Shown here: positions 34,920-46,834 of the stretch, one piece after another
How positions within the stretch are numbered: the stretch's first letter is position 1
How the letters are laid out: each line of letters opens with the position of its first letter
DNA from: Saxidomus purpurata
Taxonomy: Eukaryota; Mollusca; Bivalvia; Venerida; Veneridae
DNA: 64,000 nt
Direction: 5' to 3'
Assembly (NCBI GenBank): GCA_022818135.1
Contig: JAFMSR010000015.1
Span: forward strand, 19,927,678 to 19,991,677
Position numbers and translations under genes: made by a program
The notes under the pieces: model-generated
What the model saw: the letters and a program-made list of their open reading frames with translations, nothing else
Told to the model about the DNA's origin: nothing
The model's database searches: none

Positions 34920-37900
34920 ACATTAATGCCAAGTTGGCATTACCAACTATCATGACTCTGCGAGGTTTGTATTAAATTACAAATATTACTACTACATCCC
35001 TAAAAGGAAATAGAAGAAAATGCAAAATATAATCAACACAAATGACTCAAGTAATCTCAATAATACAGAATAAAACCAGTATTAATACTCTTAGATAAAA
35101 TATTGAGTGTATGTTTTCCTACGACCACAAAGGCACTTACTAGTGACACACGCCTCTCACAAGTTCCAAACATTACTTACAAAGATGAACTGTCTAAAAA
35201 TATCTGAGAACTGCAGTATATGGAAGACTGAAGAACCGTTATATCTGCATTGTAGAATACAATCAATGTAACAATACCCGTACATAGCGGACAAAATCAA
35301 AATCTAAAAATGCTAAAAACAGTTCTAAGTTACTTGTTATTACACCAACAAAATATTACACCAACAAAACAACCATATTACACCAACAAAAAGTTTTAGT
35401 TGTACTCAAGGTTAGAATATGTCTATGCTAATCACTCAAGTAGTAAACTAAAATCATAACATTGGAACTTACTTTTACAACACAAACTATTGCCCTGAAA
35501 CGCAAATGAAACAACTAAAGTGTAAAGTGACGGAAATTGATATGTCGAAATAAAAAAAAATAATGTACTTGTAATAACAAATAGTGTGAAGATCTTCTCA
35601 GAACTTATGCACACATCATAAAAATATATATTCTCTACTGCTTGCAGTATGATATAATTTTAAAACCATAAACGTAAGTGTTCCAAACTGTATTTTATGT
35701 GTGATTTACATCCGTTTGCATTGTCAAACCGTTGTCAATATTTGCAGCACTTTCAGTAGAAACATATTGGCCTGAGGTCGTAGTTGAAGCGCTCGTTTTT
35801 GAATATAAACTCTTTTCCATGAGTGTAATTAGAACCATTGGTTTAAATTTAGTCACATCAAAACCACTACTTATAGTTCTGATCCACTCCATTTCTTTAT
35901 GTATATCCTTTTGGTCCCAAGTAATTCTAACAAGAATATAATCACGAGCACTTGGAATGAGAACTTCTCTCTTGTCATCTGTAACAGAAATGTTTTGAAT
36001 GCGAACACCCTTTGCACCTATTATATGGTAGAAAAAGTCCGTTGTTCCACCGAAGTATTCTGTGATAGAAGGATCAAGGGTAGTGCTCCAAAATGAACGA
36101 ATATAGTAGGATTCTCCTACGCCTGGAAACGAGGCTGGCCAATACCTTTCTCCTCTGTATAAGTGTTCGAATGTATCTTTGCCTATAACATCTACCGCTT
36201 CGTTGAGTAGGGCTTCATATCTCTGCCAGATTTCACTAGTATTGTTTCTACGAAGTTCTGTGTTCAAACTGCTATAGAGGGTGTTGCTTGGTGCATCAGT
36301 TACATGTATTTCGTCAGAACTTGTATACAAGTTAATTATTAGTGCAGCACATTGCTTTTTTTGTGACCAAGTCTCAAACATCACTTCCTTTAGTTTAGCC
36401 CTGGCTTTCTCCACAGTAGCATCCATTGCAAAATCCCGTTCCAACTCATTAAAAAGTATTTTTGCCCGGAATGAAAATTCTTCATGTCTATAGTCTGAAA
36501 CAAAAGTAGATTAACGATTATACTTTTACTAAACCTTAAACAATCTAGGTGTTACAGAATCAACATTTGAGAGTTGACCGTCATCAGGTAGCTGATTACG
36601 CTTCACTATGCATACAGTGATATAGGGAGCGTACTTGTCAACCTAAATTAAATAATTGTATAGTAGCGATTTTATGCTGTATTAACTGCACTAACGCACA
36701 AATGTTGAAACGTCGATTCCGGAGTGGTTGCGACTGCTACATAACGAATATACAGCTGGCAAATGAAACAGTGTTTAAACACTATGTGCGATAGAAATAG
36801 GTTAACTAATAAGTGATATTCTTTGGCGGTGTGTGTTATAATGTGTTACCGGGTTAACTTTTTCGCTATTCTGACATTTGCGACTCTTTATGTTTTTTTT
36901 AAAGGTCGTAAATATTTTCAAAAGGTGACGGCAAAATCAATTTTAGAGCATCGACTCCGTCACCGTTGAAAATTTCAAGACATACACCTTATAAGCTTAT
37001 TACTTTACAATTTGGCATTTTTCATGATCAATGTAAAAAAAACATGTCCTTTCCCTTGTACTTAATTAACCGCAATTTTAAAAGCGGAATCCCATTGATC
37101 CTACATCGCAGCAAATAACTGTAATATAGTCACCCATCCGAGTCTTTAGTTTAGAAAATATGGCAGATAGTGCATGCTATTTTTTATTACAGCAATTTTA
37201 ATAACTATTAAAACGGCCATTTACCCAAGGATAAGAACAAATGGAAATTTATTGAATTTTTAAAATGAGAGATTGGAAGACTTGGTGTCATCTGGGTATG
37301 AGTAAATGATACATAGAGCCTATAATTATAATGTCCTGAATAATTTAAAATTATAAAAGAGGCGTTTATATATTATCTTCATTCTATAACTATATTGGCT
37401 GTAAAGGATTATATTTCATCACAGAATCTGTCGATATATGATTAGATGAAGGATAAAAGTTGTTTAAGAATAAGTAATCGTTTCTTTTTGGCAATTTTGA
37501 TTAACATGACAATATAATCATAATGTGTAAAAGTATTCCATATTTTTTACTCAAAATTTCCATTCCGGCTGTGATGTTGTTGTTTATTCAAATCAACTAC
37601 GGTGTGCACATATATGCCTTGTAGTAATCTTAAGAGTCTATTGATGCAGTGTATTGTTCCTTACCAATACGGATATCAGTCACTGTCAAAATTCTGTTTT
37701 TATTTGAGTGTGACGTCAGTCACTCGCAAATATATCCCGTATTTCAAGACACTCATCCTCGACTTTTAACACCGAATAACCTTTTTCCGGTCCAGGTTTT
37801 AGTAACACTCTCAATTTCAGTCTAAAATGATTCTACAGATTTATCGAATACCAGCAGGCCATGCTGTTGACATGATTTAAAAAATTGATTTTGTGTAAAA

Positions 37901-38005
37901 AAATATTTTTAAAAATGCAACATAAATAAAAGATATGTTCTGTATAGAACTATTTTCCTACGCGGTTTTGATCACAACAAGTCAGACCGGAGACACTAAA
38001 TGAAA
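34920..38005. repeat. Duplicated block carrying ADP-ribosyltransferase copy 1
   Basis: 34920-37115 aligns with 61000-63245, including introns and flanks, and 37930-38005 aligns again with 63928-64000. The stretch 37116-37929 has no counterpart, so one copy carries an insertion or the other a replacement. The homology leaves the window on the right, so its true end is unknown. Confidence 0.85.
35695..36494 (-). CDS. ADP-ribosyltransferase (ART/PF01129-type), copy 1, last exon
   Basis: An acceptor (tttgtttcag) at 36495 opens a frame with a split codon and YRHEEFSF, running to the TGA/TAA region at 35695 (about 266 codons). It carries the R-S-E fold signature of NAD-dependent ADP-ribosyltransferases: Arg in HLYRG, Ser in SFWSTT, and Glu in REVLIP. 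ARTs move ADP-ribose from NAD to protein residues, usually arginine. Here the residue two before the catalytic Glu is Lys (KRE), where arginine-specific enzymes have Glu or Gln. Numbering from the internal Leu-Glu-Arg-Asp start, the key residues are R97, S120 and E160. The C-terminal tail is Ser/Thr-rich. I could not find the upstream exon; an internal ATG (MDATVEK) is conserved in both copies. Confidence 0.8.
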
Positions 38006-38674
38006 ACTAATCAGGCCGAATAATTTAAAGCATTTTACCCGATATTGTTTTTGTGATCTTAAACTATCGGAACATCGTAATACCTTATGGAACCACTTCT
38101 AGTTTCTTTTGAATTCTAAATTTAAAAACTCTAAATTCAACATACAAAAACAAAGATTTTTTAAACTTGCAAACGCCTCTATCATAAAAAGTATTCTTAC
38201 TTGTAATGATATGCCGCAATATAGCGTCTGAAACACTAGTCTAAAATATGCGTTTAGCTATAAAACTTATCAGCAATCAACTTTACAGAAGTACTGATAG
38301 ATGTCTTTTTGAAATATGACAACATATTTTTATGCTTTAAACACGTTGTAGTTGTTGTATTTTATGTAAATGCGTAGTTCGAAAAGGGTACGAAAATGTC
38401 TGCATTTTACTGAAGTCGGTTCGTACCTGGGTACGAATGACTGTAAGAAATCACAAAGATCTACATGTCTTAAATTTTTAAATGTAGACAGAAATGCAAT
38501 ACAATTAAGGGAAAATCAAATTCATTTCTCTAGATAATGCTGTCATTTATTAAGAACAGATATTAACTCAATATAAATACAAATAAAATTAAAACTTTCA
38601 AACTTTACAATGATTATTTTGCTACTCTTAATTTTAGAGGGTACATTCTTACATACATTATTGATATTGTATCA

Positions 38675-38725
38675 TTATCATCAGAATCATCATCATCATT
38701 ATTAGTATTATTATTATTACTTGTT
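38675..38725 (+). repeat. Trinucleotide (ATC/ATT)n microsatellite
   Basis: About 15 imperfect ATC and ATT units. The adjoining 38010-38930 has no recognisable gene. Confidence 0.8.
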
Positions 38726-38939
38726 TATTATAATATGTAAATATGAAAGATAGTAGCCTGCTATTAAAACATTACACAACTGTAAGTAATTGTCCTTGTT
38801 TAAATGGTGACAAAATACGTATGTAATAATGTTCAACCTATTGAATTGCCGATGGGAAAACGTGTACATGTATGTATTTTAGAGTTTTATCATAATCCAT
38901 ATGACCAACACCCCGAGAAGAGTTGTTATGCTAGGTTTA

Positions 38940-39160
38940 GGGGAATAGTGTAAGATACAGAACGTGTCCCGTTCCAGAGACACCCTTGGTCCTTTAACAA
39001 GCCCGGTGTACAGTACCGATACATGGGACCTCGGTTTTTAGGTCTCATCCGAAAGACCATTAGTTTTGTTAGTGGAGGAGCGGGAGATCAAATCTGCGAT
39101 CCCTGGATAACAAGTCCGGCGCGTAAACATGCACTGAACCACTGCTCCGTTTCTAAAATT
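38940..39160 (-). repeat. tRNA-derived SINE, family B copy 2
   Basis: On the minus strand: head 'cggagcagtggttcagtgca', B-box-like GATTTGATCTCC (about 39083-39093), then 'gagacctaaaaaccgaggt' and 'gtacaccgggcttgttaaa'. These match the copy at 3355-3600. Confidence 0.7.
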
Positions 39161-39723
39161 GCGTGTTCTCCAGTGTTCTCTTTTATACAAATGTTACCTA
39201 CATAAACCTTCATTCACCGATTTTTGATTCCAGACTAAATATTTTCTTTTTTTATTTATTCGCATCTAAACTATACGGCATCTAAACAAAGGGCATTATT
39301 TGACGAGCAATTTTCTGATTTTGAATTTCAACCGTATCTTCCTATGATTAATATAAACTACCAAATTGACAAAATTAACAGTATCACCTCGCAGATTATA
39401 TGTTTAAACTGGTAGATGGGCGACACCTATAATTGAAAGAGATGTTTTATACGATGAATATCATTTTACTAGAGAGTCAGTTATATTCTGATTCGAGAAA
39501 ACGCTGTTTACCGGTATAGTTTTGGAGACGACCAAATGTGTGGTCTTTTTAATTATAGATTCAGAACATGACTATGTAGCACGTTAATTAAGTAATTGTA
39601 TTATGCAGTTCTTATGAATTACGAAACTTGATTGCGATTATATATACCAAATTGTTGATTTGTGTTTCGTTTTGATAAGATCAACATAAGGTGATGTATT
39701 TTTCAGTGAGACTATCCATTTTG

Positions 39724-39746
39724 TTAAAGGTCCCATTGATTGAAAA
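39724..39746 (+). repeat. Left terminal inverted repeat of the large transposon
   Basis: Exact reverse complement of 49354-49376. Confidence 0.85.
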
Positions 39747-40151
39747 TTTCACCTCTTAATATTTTGTAAGCCATTTGTTAATTAAGTGCACTGAACCCAG
39801 TTGGGCGGAAATTTTCGACAAGAAACGTGTTTATTGGGACATAAATCACCAATACAAATTGGCCGGTATTTCACCGAAACGCAAATATTACGATCCTCGG
39901 CGACTTCCGTAAAATATCGGAAAAGTTTCCGTGTGACGTCACTTGCAGTACTCGAGAAAGATCTGTTACATTGATTATAGTAAACGAGCACACAAAACTC
40001 CGTGTAAAAACACGATAAACTTACAATTTATATTATTTTTGTAAATGGGAGGCGCTTGGTGTGTTCTGGGTGGATGCAGCAACAAATGGAGTGAGAGAAT
40101 AAGCCTACATCAGTATAGAGCGTACCCGAATGACGTCACACGCACATGCGG

Positions 40152-40170
40152 CCGCCATCTTGGTAGACAA
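40152..40170 (+). promoter_or_regulatory. YY1-like 19-bp motif at the transposase promoter
   Basis: CCGCCATCTTGGTAGACAA, 67 bases before the transposase ATG. The core CCGCCATCTTGG is the YY1 recognition sequence. The identical 19-mer occurs inverted at the nuclease gene start. Binding is inferred. Confidence 0.55.
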
Positions 40171-40236
40171 ACAAAATCGATAACAATAACAACTTTATAA
40201 CCAAATTTGACAGAATCGCTGATTAAATCTTATAAG

Positions 40237-42213
40237 ATGCCGGCATTTTGTGCGGTGGTTGGATGCACTAATAGGCATGATAGGGAAAGGGATAGATCAT
40301 ACTATCGTTTGCCCAAAATGATTGTACATCAGGGTGAAAAGACTAAAGAATTATCACAGTCGAGGCGTGAGAAATGGCTGTCCAGCATAGCTCGTACAGA
40401 CATTAAACCAACAAGCTACGATAACCTTCGTATATGTTCCGACCATTTTATCAGTAAGTTGAAGTACGATAATGTGTATGATAGTGTTTTGTGGGATTAA
40501 AAATGTATCTTTCAATATGAATTTTGGAGATTTATCAGTTTATAAAAAGTGTGTTGGCTGTTGTGTTTTACGGCCCTCTCAATCATATATCTGCATAAAA
40601 AAAGTTCAGCCAATGAGCCAATATCTAATTATACTGATCATGCAGATGACAATTAATAGCATTGAAAATGCAGTATGAATAATAGAAAGAACAAGAATAA
40701 TTATGGTAATATATAACAGAGTCTAATGATGTATATCTACTGTACCACTACCAACAAAGATTTGAATCCCGGTAACAGGTCGTTGAGAAGTGAGTACACA
40801 TACTTGTCGCATTTGGACAATCATTTTATGAAAGAGTTATTGTCCTTATTTCTGACCGTGTTGCGCACTTTCTTACTTTTTACTTATACATAATAAGCTA
40901 GTAGATCTATATAAGACTTGTACTGGCACAATTTTATTTAAATTAAAAGTATGTTTTAATTTTTTTCTTTTCTTCCTCTAGAAAAACCTGCTGATTTGTA
41001 TGACAGACTCAACCCGGATTGGGCCCCATCAGTCAATATGGGTCATGTAACTATATTGTCACCACCTGCAGGAAGGGAAGCCCGATACATCCGGTCAGTT
41101 GAAAGGTCAGTTAAGAAGAAAACACACAATGCAGCCATTGCATTATTAGATCTTTTCCAGTCTTCCGAGCAGGAAATTTCAGAACCAGAACAGCACCAGG
41201 AAAGTGGCACGTCATCACAAACTGATGTGGATAAAAGTTTATTTAGTGCTATGGAGTTGGAACTTAGGCGACTTCAGACGGAAAATGCAAGTTTGAAACA
41301 AAAGGTTGCTTCGCAAAACTTTGAACTGTCATTTTTTGAAAATAAAGACGACAAAGTGAAATATTACACTGGGTTGCCTAATTATCAAATTCTCAAAGCT
41401 TTATACACTTATGTTGAACCAGATATTCCACAACATCACAAGAGCTCTTTAAGTAAATTCCAGCAATTGATAGTTACACTTATGAGGCTGAGACTTAACT
41501 CATCAAACCAAGACCTTGCAGATAGGTTCAGTGTATCCGAAACTACTGTGTCGCGTGTGGTACTGTGCATGATTGAACTACTTGATTCTGCCTTATCACC
41601 TTTGATACATTGGCCAGACAGGGAACAGCTGAAGAAAACTATGCCTATGAGTTTTCGCACACATTTTGGTACATCAGTAGCAGTAATAATTGATTGTTTT
41701 GAACTGTTTATAGAACGTCCATCAAATCTTAAAGCCCGTAGTGAAACTTGGTCTTCGTACAAACACAACAACACAGCTAAGTATTTGATAGGTGTCACTC
41801 CTCAGGGTGTTATAAGTTTTATATCTGACGGATATGGGGGACGGGCTACAGATAAAATGATCACAGAGGACTGTGGTTTATTACGTCATCTCTTACCTGG
41901 TGATTCAATTCTTGCTGACAGGGGATTTGACATAAGTGACAGTGTGGGAACTATGGGTGCTAGAGTGTTTGTACCTTCATTCACAAGAGGAAAGGCTCAA
42001 CTAGGTGCTGTTGACGTTGAGTCTACACGCAAAATTGCCAACAGCAGAATTCATGTAGAAAGAGTTATTGGACTTGTGCGACAGAAGTTCTCCATTTTAT
42101 CATCAAAACTGTCCCATGATATTTTGCAAGGAGATAGTGTTACACTAGACAAAATTGTACGCGTATGCTGTGGACTTACCAATCTATGTGACTCTGTTGT
42201 GCCTTTTGATTAA
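40237..42213 (+). CDS. THAP-domain DDE transposase of the ISL2EU-type element (two exons)
   Basis: Exons 40237-40453 and 40982-42213 join in frame (split Lys codon) to 482 aa. The start is the ATG of [10 protein letters not shown]. Residues 1-72 form a C2CH THAP DNA-binding domain (CAVVGC, a conserved Trp in REKWLSS, CSDHF). A coiled coil follows ([17 protein letters not shown]), then a helix-turn-helix ([17 protein letters not shown]). The DDE_Tnp_4 catalytic domain comes last, with all three acidic residues: Asp in AVIIDCFE, Asp in ILADRGFD, Glu in RIHVERVIG. The enzyme would cut and join the element's ends in the nucleus. There are no stops, so it may be functional or only recently silenced. 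Confidence 0.9.
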
Positions 42214-42219
42214 AAAAAG

Positions 42220-43100
42220 ACAGAAAGTAGTGATTGAAAACACAAATTTAATTCAGTATCACTGTATGGACCTATGATAAAAAGCATTATATACATATCA
42301 TGTGATATAAATAAAAAGTGATGTTGTTGAAAGATGTATTAACAGGGTAGTTTATGTTTAGCAAAGAAATTGACTAGGTATAAATGAATAATATCTGTTG
42401 GTCATTTATTTAACCGTTACCCTTAGGCCTACTTCTTTCAATTTGGACAGTACCATTGCTTGCTCAAAAGGATTCTGGTTAACAACTTGCTGACTAAATA
42501 GCACTCTGTGCAGATCATGATCAGACTGCATAGTAAAGTCAAATTATATGTCTTGTAACAGATATACATACATCACATAAAAATGTACAGGTGTTTCTAG
42601 TTATAATTTGTCTGAACAGCATACTGCAGATCATGATCAGGTTGCATCAAATTATCAAAGAAATAATAATACTAAATAAATACTTGTTTGAATATGGAGG
42701 AGTATATACAAATGCACTGGTGCTTCAATAAACGAACTTGCTGATAAACACACTGTGCAGGTCAAAATGTTCAATTTGATATTTTACCTTTTCTTACAAT
42801 AGCAACTCAGTTATTACTTATAAGGTAACACTATATTGCTTAACTGTATATTAAGTTGCATAAAGTTTTAAATCTTTGTTTGTAAAATGTACATACATGT
42901 ATATCATAAACAATCTAAAATTTTCACAATACAAAAACAAAATATCAAAATGACTTGTTTCTTTTTACATCAAATCTGTGTTGCTGTAACATATTTAAGC
43001 ACCAACTAGGAAGCAAGTTTTTCTTATAAATCCCTATGCTCAGTGTGCTATATTTGTAATACTAGGTTGTTACACTGATTTTAGGCAGCATCAATTTGCT
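42220..43100. other. Space between the two convergent transposon genes
   Basis: About 890 AT-rich bases holding both 3' UTRs. Short phrases recur ('gcagatcatgatcag' at 42511 and 42630), which may be a local duplication. No open frame of note. Confidence 0.5.
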
Positions 43101-43108
43101 ACTGTTCA

Positions 43109-45597
43109 TCATTTAGATTTTAGTGCCAATTTCTTTTTGGATGCACTTTTCTTACAATCAGGGCAGAACCACTTCCCCTTTGGAGCAGATTTAATTTTCA
43201 AGCAGTCTTGGTGAAACCATTCAATTTCACACAAGCTATTGTCACAACATATCATTTCTCCATGTTCTATATCTCTACAATAGCACCATAACTCAACATT
43301 AATGTCCTCATTGTCCTTGTTGCTGTCAGTCTCTTGGTTGACTGCTTCAAAACTCTCATCCCGCTCGGGTGCGATACCTTCCTCAACCAAACTGTTTGTA
43401 ATGTCACATGCATCCGGTCGGGTAAAAAACTTTCCAACAAGTTCGGGCAGAATTGCATTCTTAAAAACATTTGTGGCTTTTGAACACATATATGCCCAAA
43501 AGGTGTCATCAAATAAAATGGTTTCCACATGCATGTCCTTTTCAGTCCATACAACAAAATATCCCAGCTCTACACCACATACACCTAGTTGCGTCTGCAC
43601 TTGGTAATAGTATTCATGTTTAATGTCTAAATGCAGATTTCCTTCATCATCTTTGTTCAGACAGAATTTCTTGTCACTGGCAGCTTCATCTAATGTCTTA
43701 TCTCTCTGACAAAAAGGACACTTAATTTGTACTGTACTCTTGCCGCAACAGTCACACGAGAAAATAGCATCAGGTGAAGCCCCAATAAAAGGATATTCTT
43801 CCGATATAAATAAACCACAAGTTTCAACAGTAGCATTCTGATGTGTCGTTGCCATTTGTTCTGCAAACAATTCACGAGCTAATTTTTCATGTGCACATCC
43901 CCACTCAGTTGCTTTCGTTTGGAACTTAATCGCCATTGGGTAGCATATTCCTGTGATTAAGCTTAATGCTGGACTTGACTGGTTAGTATGACACACTGTT
44001 CGCATTTTAGATGCTGTTATTCTTTCAGCTCTATACTGCTGTCATAACCTGCTCTTTGCCTGGTCTCGGGTTGAAACTTCCACTAATTCAATTTACTCTT
44101 CAGACAAATTCACTTCAATTTTATCACATTGTTTTATCAAACTAGCATAATCCATAGATAGAGTGGTGGAATCTTTGAGATTTGTAAGTGGGGAAGGAAA
44201 ACCATCCTTTAATATAGTTGGCACATACTTATCAGAATATGCTGGTTGCATGGACAGTATTGCAGGTTTTGAAGGTGCACTACTCAAGTCTTTAAAGAAA
44301 TTTGTAAGTCTGTCATTCCCAGGCACAGAGAAGGTTTTTCTTGTAGTCTGTTTTGAAAGCGGCTGTTGTTCATCTGACACGTTGGCGTCCAGTTTCTTCT
44401 TCATTGTTTTAGCTGAACAGAAGTTGATGTCATTCAGTTTACTATAGGATGGTCCTTTGAATGCGGCAGGCATTTTCCAATATGCTTTTTCCTCGGTGAC
44501 AGTTTTAGAGTTCCTAATGTTTACAGCAGTCTCTATATAAAACAACAAGGCAGCAACATGGGTGCATGTCTCTCCACAGCCGGCCATACATGTGCAGTGC
44601 GAAGCAAGGACCCTACTATTCTTCTCAGCAATGACCCACGGTCTAAGAGGTGGCTCGCTCAGTCTCTGCGAATGTAATACCTGAAATATATACAATTATA
44701 GTTCATGAGAAGCTTTGCAATGTTTATAACTGCCATGGTATGGACTTGTTCGTAATTAGGGAGAAAATGAGTTAAGAGACAATTAATCTGAGACGGAAGA
44801 GCATTCACCCTGTACAGAAAGGTATGATGTTAGACTCCGGTCAAGCCGCAACCTTTGACACCACCTTAAGTTATGAAGTAGTGATGTTGCAAATACTATA
44901 CATCAATAAATGAGAAATGTTATTAACATATATGTATTGTCTATGCAGTAAAATGGCCCTAACTAGTTGGTACCCCTTACTTTTACACCGGGTTTTCTAC
45001 TCCTGGAGAAGCTCAAAAACACACACATGTCACATCAAATGAAAAATTTGCCTGCTTTAGTTTAGTTAAGGTCGATATCTTTATTTTATATGGGTATGGT
45101 ACCATTACAATCGAGACCAGTTAAAAAATCAAAAGTATGGTCTATTGCATAGAAAACAGTGATCTGACTGATCACATTTTTTTCACAGGACAAGATGAAA
45201 AAGAAAGGATTTGCACCTTAGCAGTTGTCACATGTTTCCCATTGATGGTGCAGGATGCTGTCTCTCTGACCCATCCGCTCACAAACTGGTTGTATGCATC
45301 GAGCCCTTTAAAGCATTGCAAGTCTTCAGCAGTGTATGGACTCGGCGTAAACACTAGAAAATTTATAATGTCTCTATAACCAATTTCCGGCAAAATGTTT
45401 GTGTCCGCCGACCACGTAATAATTTCGTACGGATCTTGTCCTTTTATAAGTCCCAACTTCTTCTCATATCTTTCCTTTTCTTTTGGTTCAAGTCCCTCTT
45501 TATATTGCACACTTTCTTTCTGCACTGCTTTTCCATTTGAACGTGATTTAATACTTTTTTTAACCGGCAACACAGGTTTAAACTTTACGGCCGCCAT
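43109..45597 (-). pseudogene. SWIM zinc finger / YqaJ-type nuclease / PHD finger protein of the element, with two in-frame stops
   Basis: Exon 45597-45217 (ATG, MAAVKFKPVL, 127 codons, ends AAG|gtgcaa) joins exon 44680-43109 (GTATTACATTCG). The second exon holds a SWIM finger (CTCMAGCGETCTHVAALL), a linker, a YqaJ/lambda-exonuclease-like domain (EWGCAHEKLAR, then FIGASPDAIFSC, VQIKCP and YYYQVQTQLGVCG) and a C-terminal PHD finger (WCYC, ICCDNSLCEIEWFH, CPDC). The frame is interrupted by TAA at 44095-44093 and TGA at 44044-44042, 17 codons apart and in the same frame. The TGA sits in AKSRL*QQYRAERITASKM, where the family usually has an aromatic residue. The gene is therefore broken or read through. 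The second ORF of ISL2EU elements is of this nuclease type; its role in transposition is not established. Confidence 0.82.
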
Positions 45598-45607
45598 TTT
45601 GACGAAG

Positions 45608-45626
45608 TTGTCTACCAAGATGGCGG
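45608..45626 (-). promoter_or_regulatory. YY1-like 19-bp motif at the nuclease promoter
   Basis: Exact inverted copy of 40152-40170, placed 11 bases upstream of the nuclease ATG. A second YY1-like core (AAAATGGCGGCC) overlaps the start codon itself. Confidence 0.55.
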
Positions 45627-46834
45627 ACAGGGAAACAGGTGCGCGCGTATCGGGAACGCTCTATAACTTGGGACTCTAATATAAAAAATCAGTGACAATA
45701 GGGACAAACCGCAGTCGCATGAAGTTTGGGCCCTGGAAAGTCATTCTTATAAAACCCCCGGCCCAACTATCAAGCATATATAATACGAATTATATATGTT
45801 TTATGGTCGGCCCGGGGTGTTTAATATATAACTTTTCGGGTCCGAACTGTGACTGTATGACGAACGTTTCAAAATTCCAGATAAGCAACTGCGTGAAACG
45901 GTCCAAGCGTTAAGTGTCCTCTCAGTCGCTCATGCACGTCAAGAAAAACAGAAAATTTATTTAAAATTCGGCCTTTGTAGAATGATCTCGATCTATTCAA
46001 ATTAATTATTTTCTTTAGGAATAAGTTTAAGACTTTGTTTGTTACAAACTTTTCCAATCTAGATTTCCCCAAGTGCAACTTTACTTGTATAACTTAAATC
46101 ATGCCGAATTACATCATATACGAGGATATTAGGTTGAAACTTTTGTTACAAAATGTATTTTATTACAAAATATTATGATATTATTAAAGACACATGTTTT
46201 TAAGATCTAGTCTTTATAAAAAAAAGCTGGCATTTATATTCAAAATCATTTAAATAAAATAATGTAGAACAAAAGCCCTATATAGAATAAAACAGTTACT
46301 CTACTAGAAGTTTAACTTACATGGTGCGGAACACTCCAGTAATCCATAAAAGTTTCAAATCCTTAATAATATCTCGTTTTAACAACGTCGCCATGGTAAA
46401 TAATTAGCGTAGATCTAACCATTGAAGGAATTACAGTTAATCTAGCCCAAGGGCATAAGTCACAACAAAGGATGCGATATGATTTGTTGTTAATTGGCGC
46501 CCCCTGCCAGCAATCTAACTGGTCACACATTATTGCATATTGCACACTGGTCAATTGCATTTGATAATTACACAACAATATACAACAAAAACAACGACAA
46601 TATAGTGCCCAATTAAAATTGTGAAACCATTATTTATGTTTTCAAGTTTCAATCTTGAAAAACATAAATATATACAACTTGGTAAAAAGCAATTCAGCAA
46701 AAGAAAGTTTCCAGCAACCCTATATATATTTTTGGTTGCCGATGGCACATTTTATGTACTGGAATGAAATATTTTTCTTAAAGTGAAATTTGACACGTAT
46801 TTAGGTAGATATCGTGATTTTAATTATTAATGAA

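Noticed and set aside
36520..38000. First exon of ART copy 1
   Set aside because: No frame ending in the needed phase with a consensus donor is conserved between the two copies in the aligned upstream sequence, so no call was made.
41436..41798. 120-codon minus-strand frame
   Set aside because: Shadow of the transposase coding exon.
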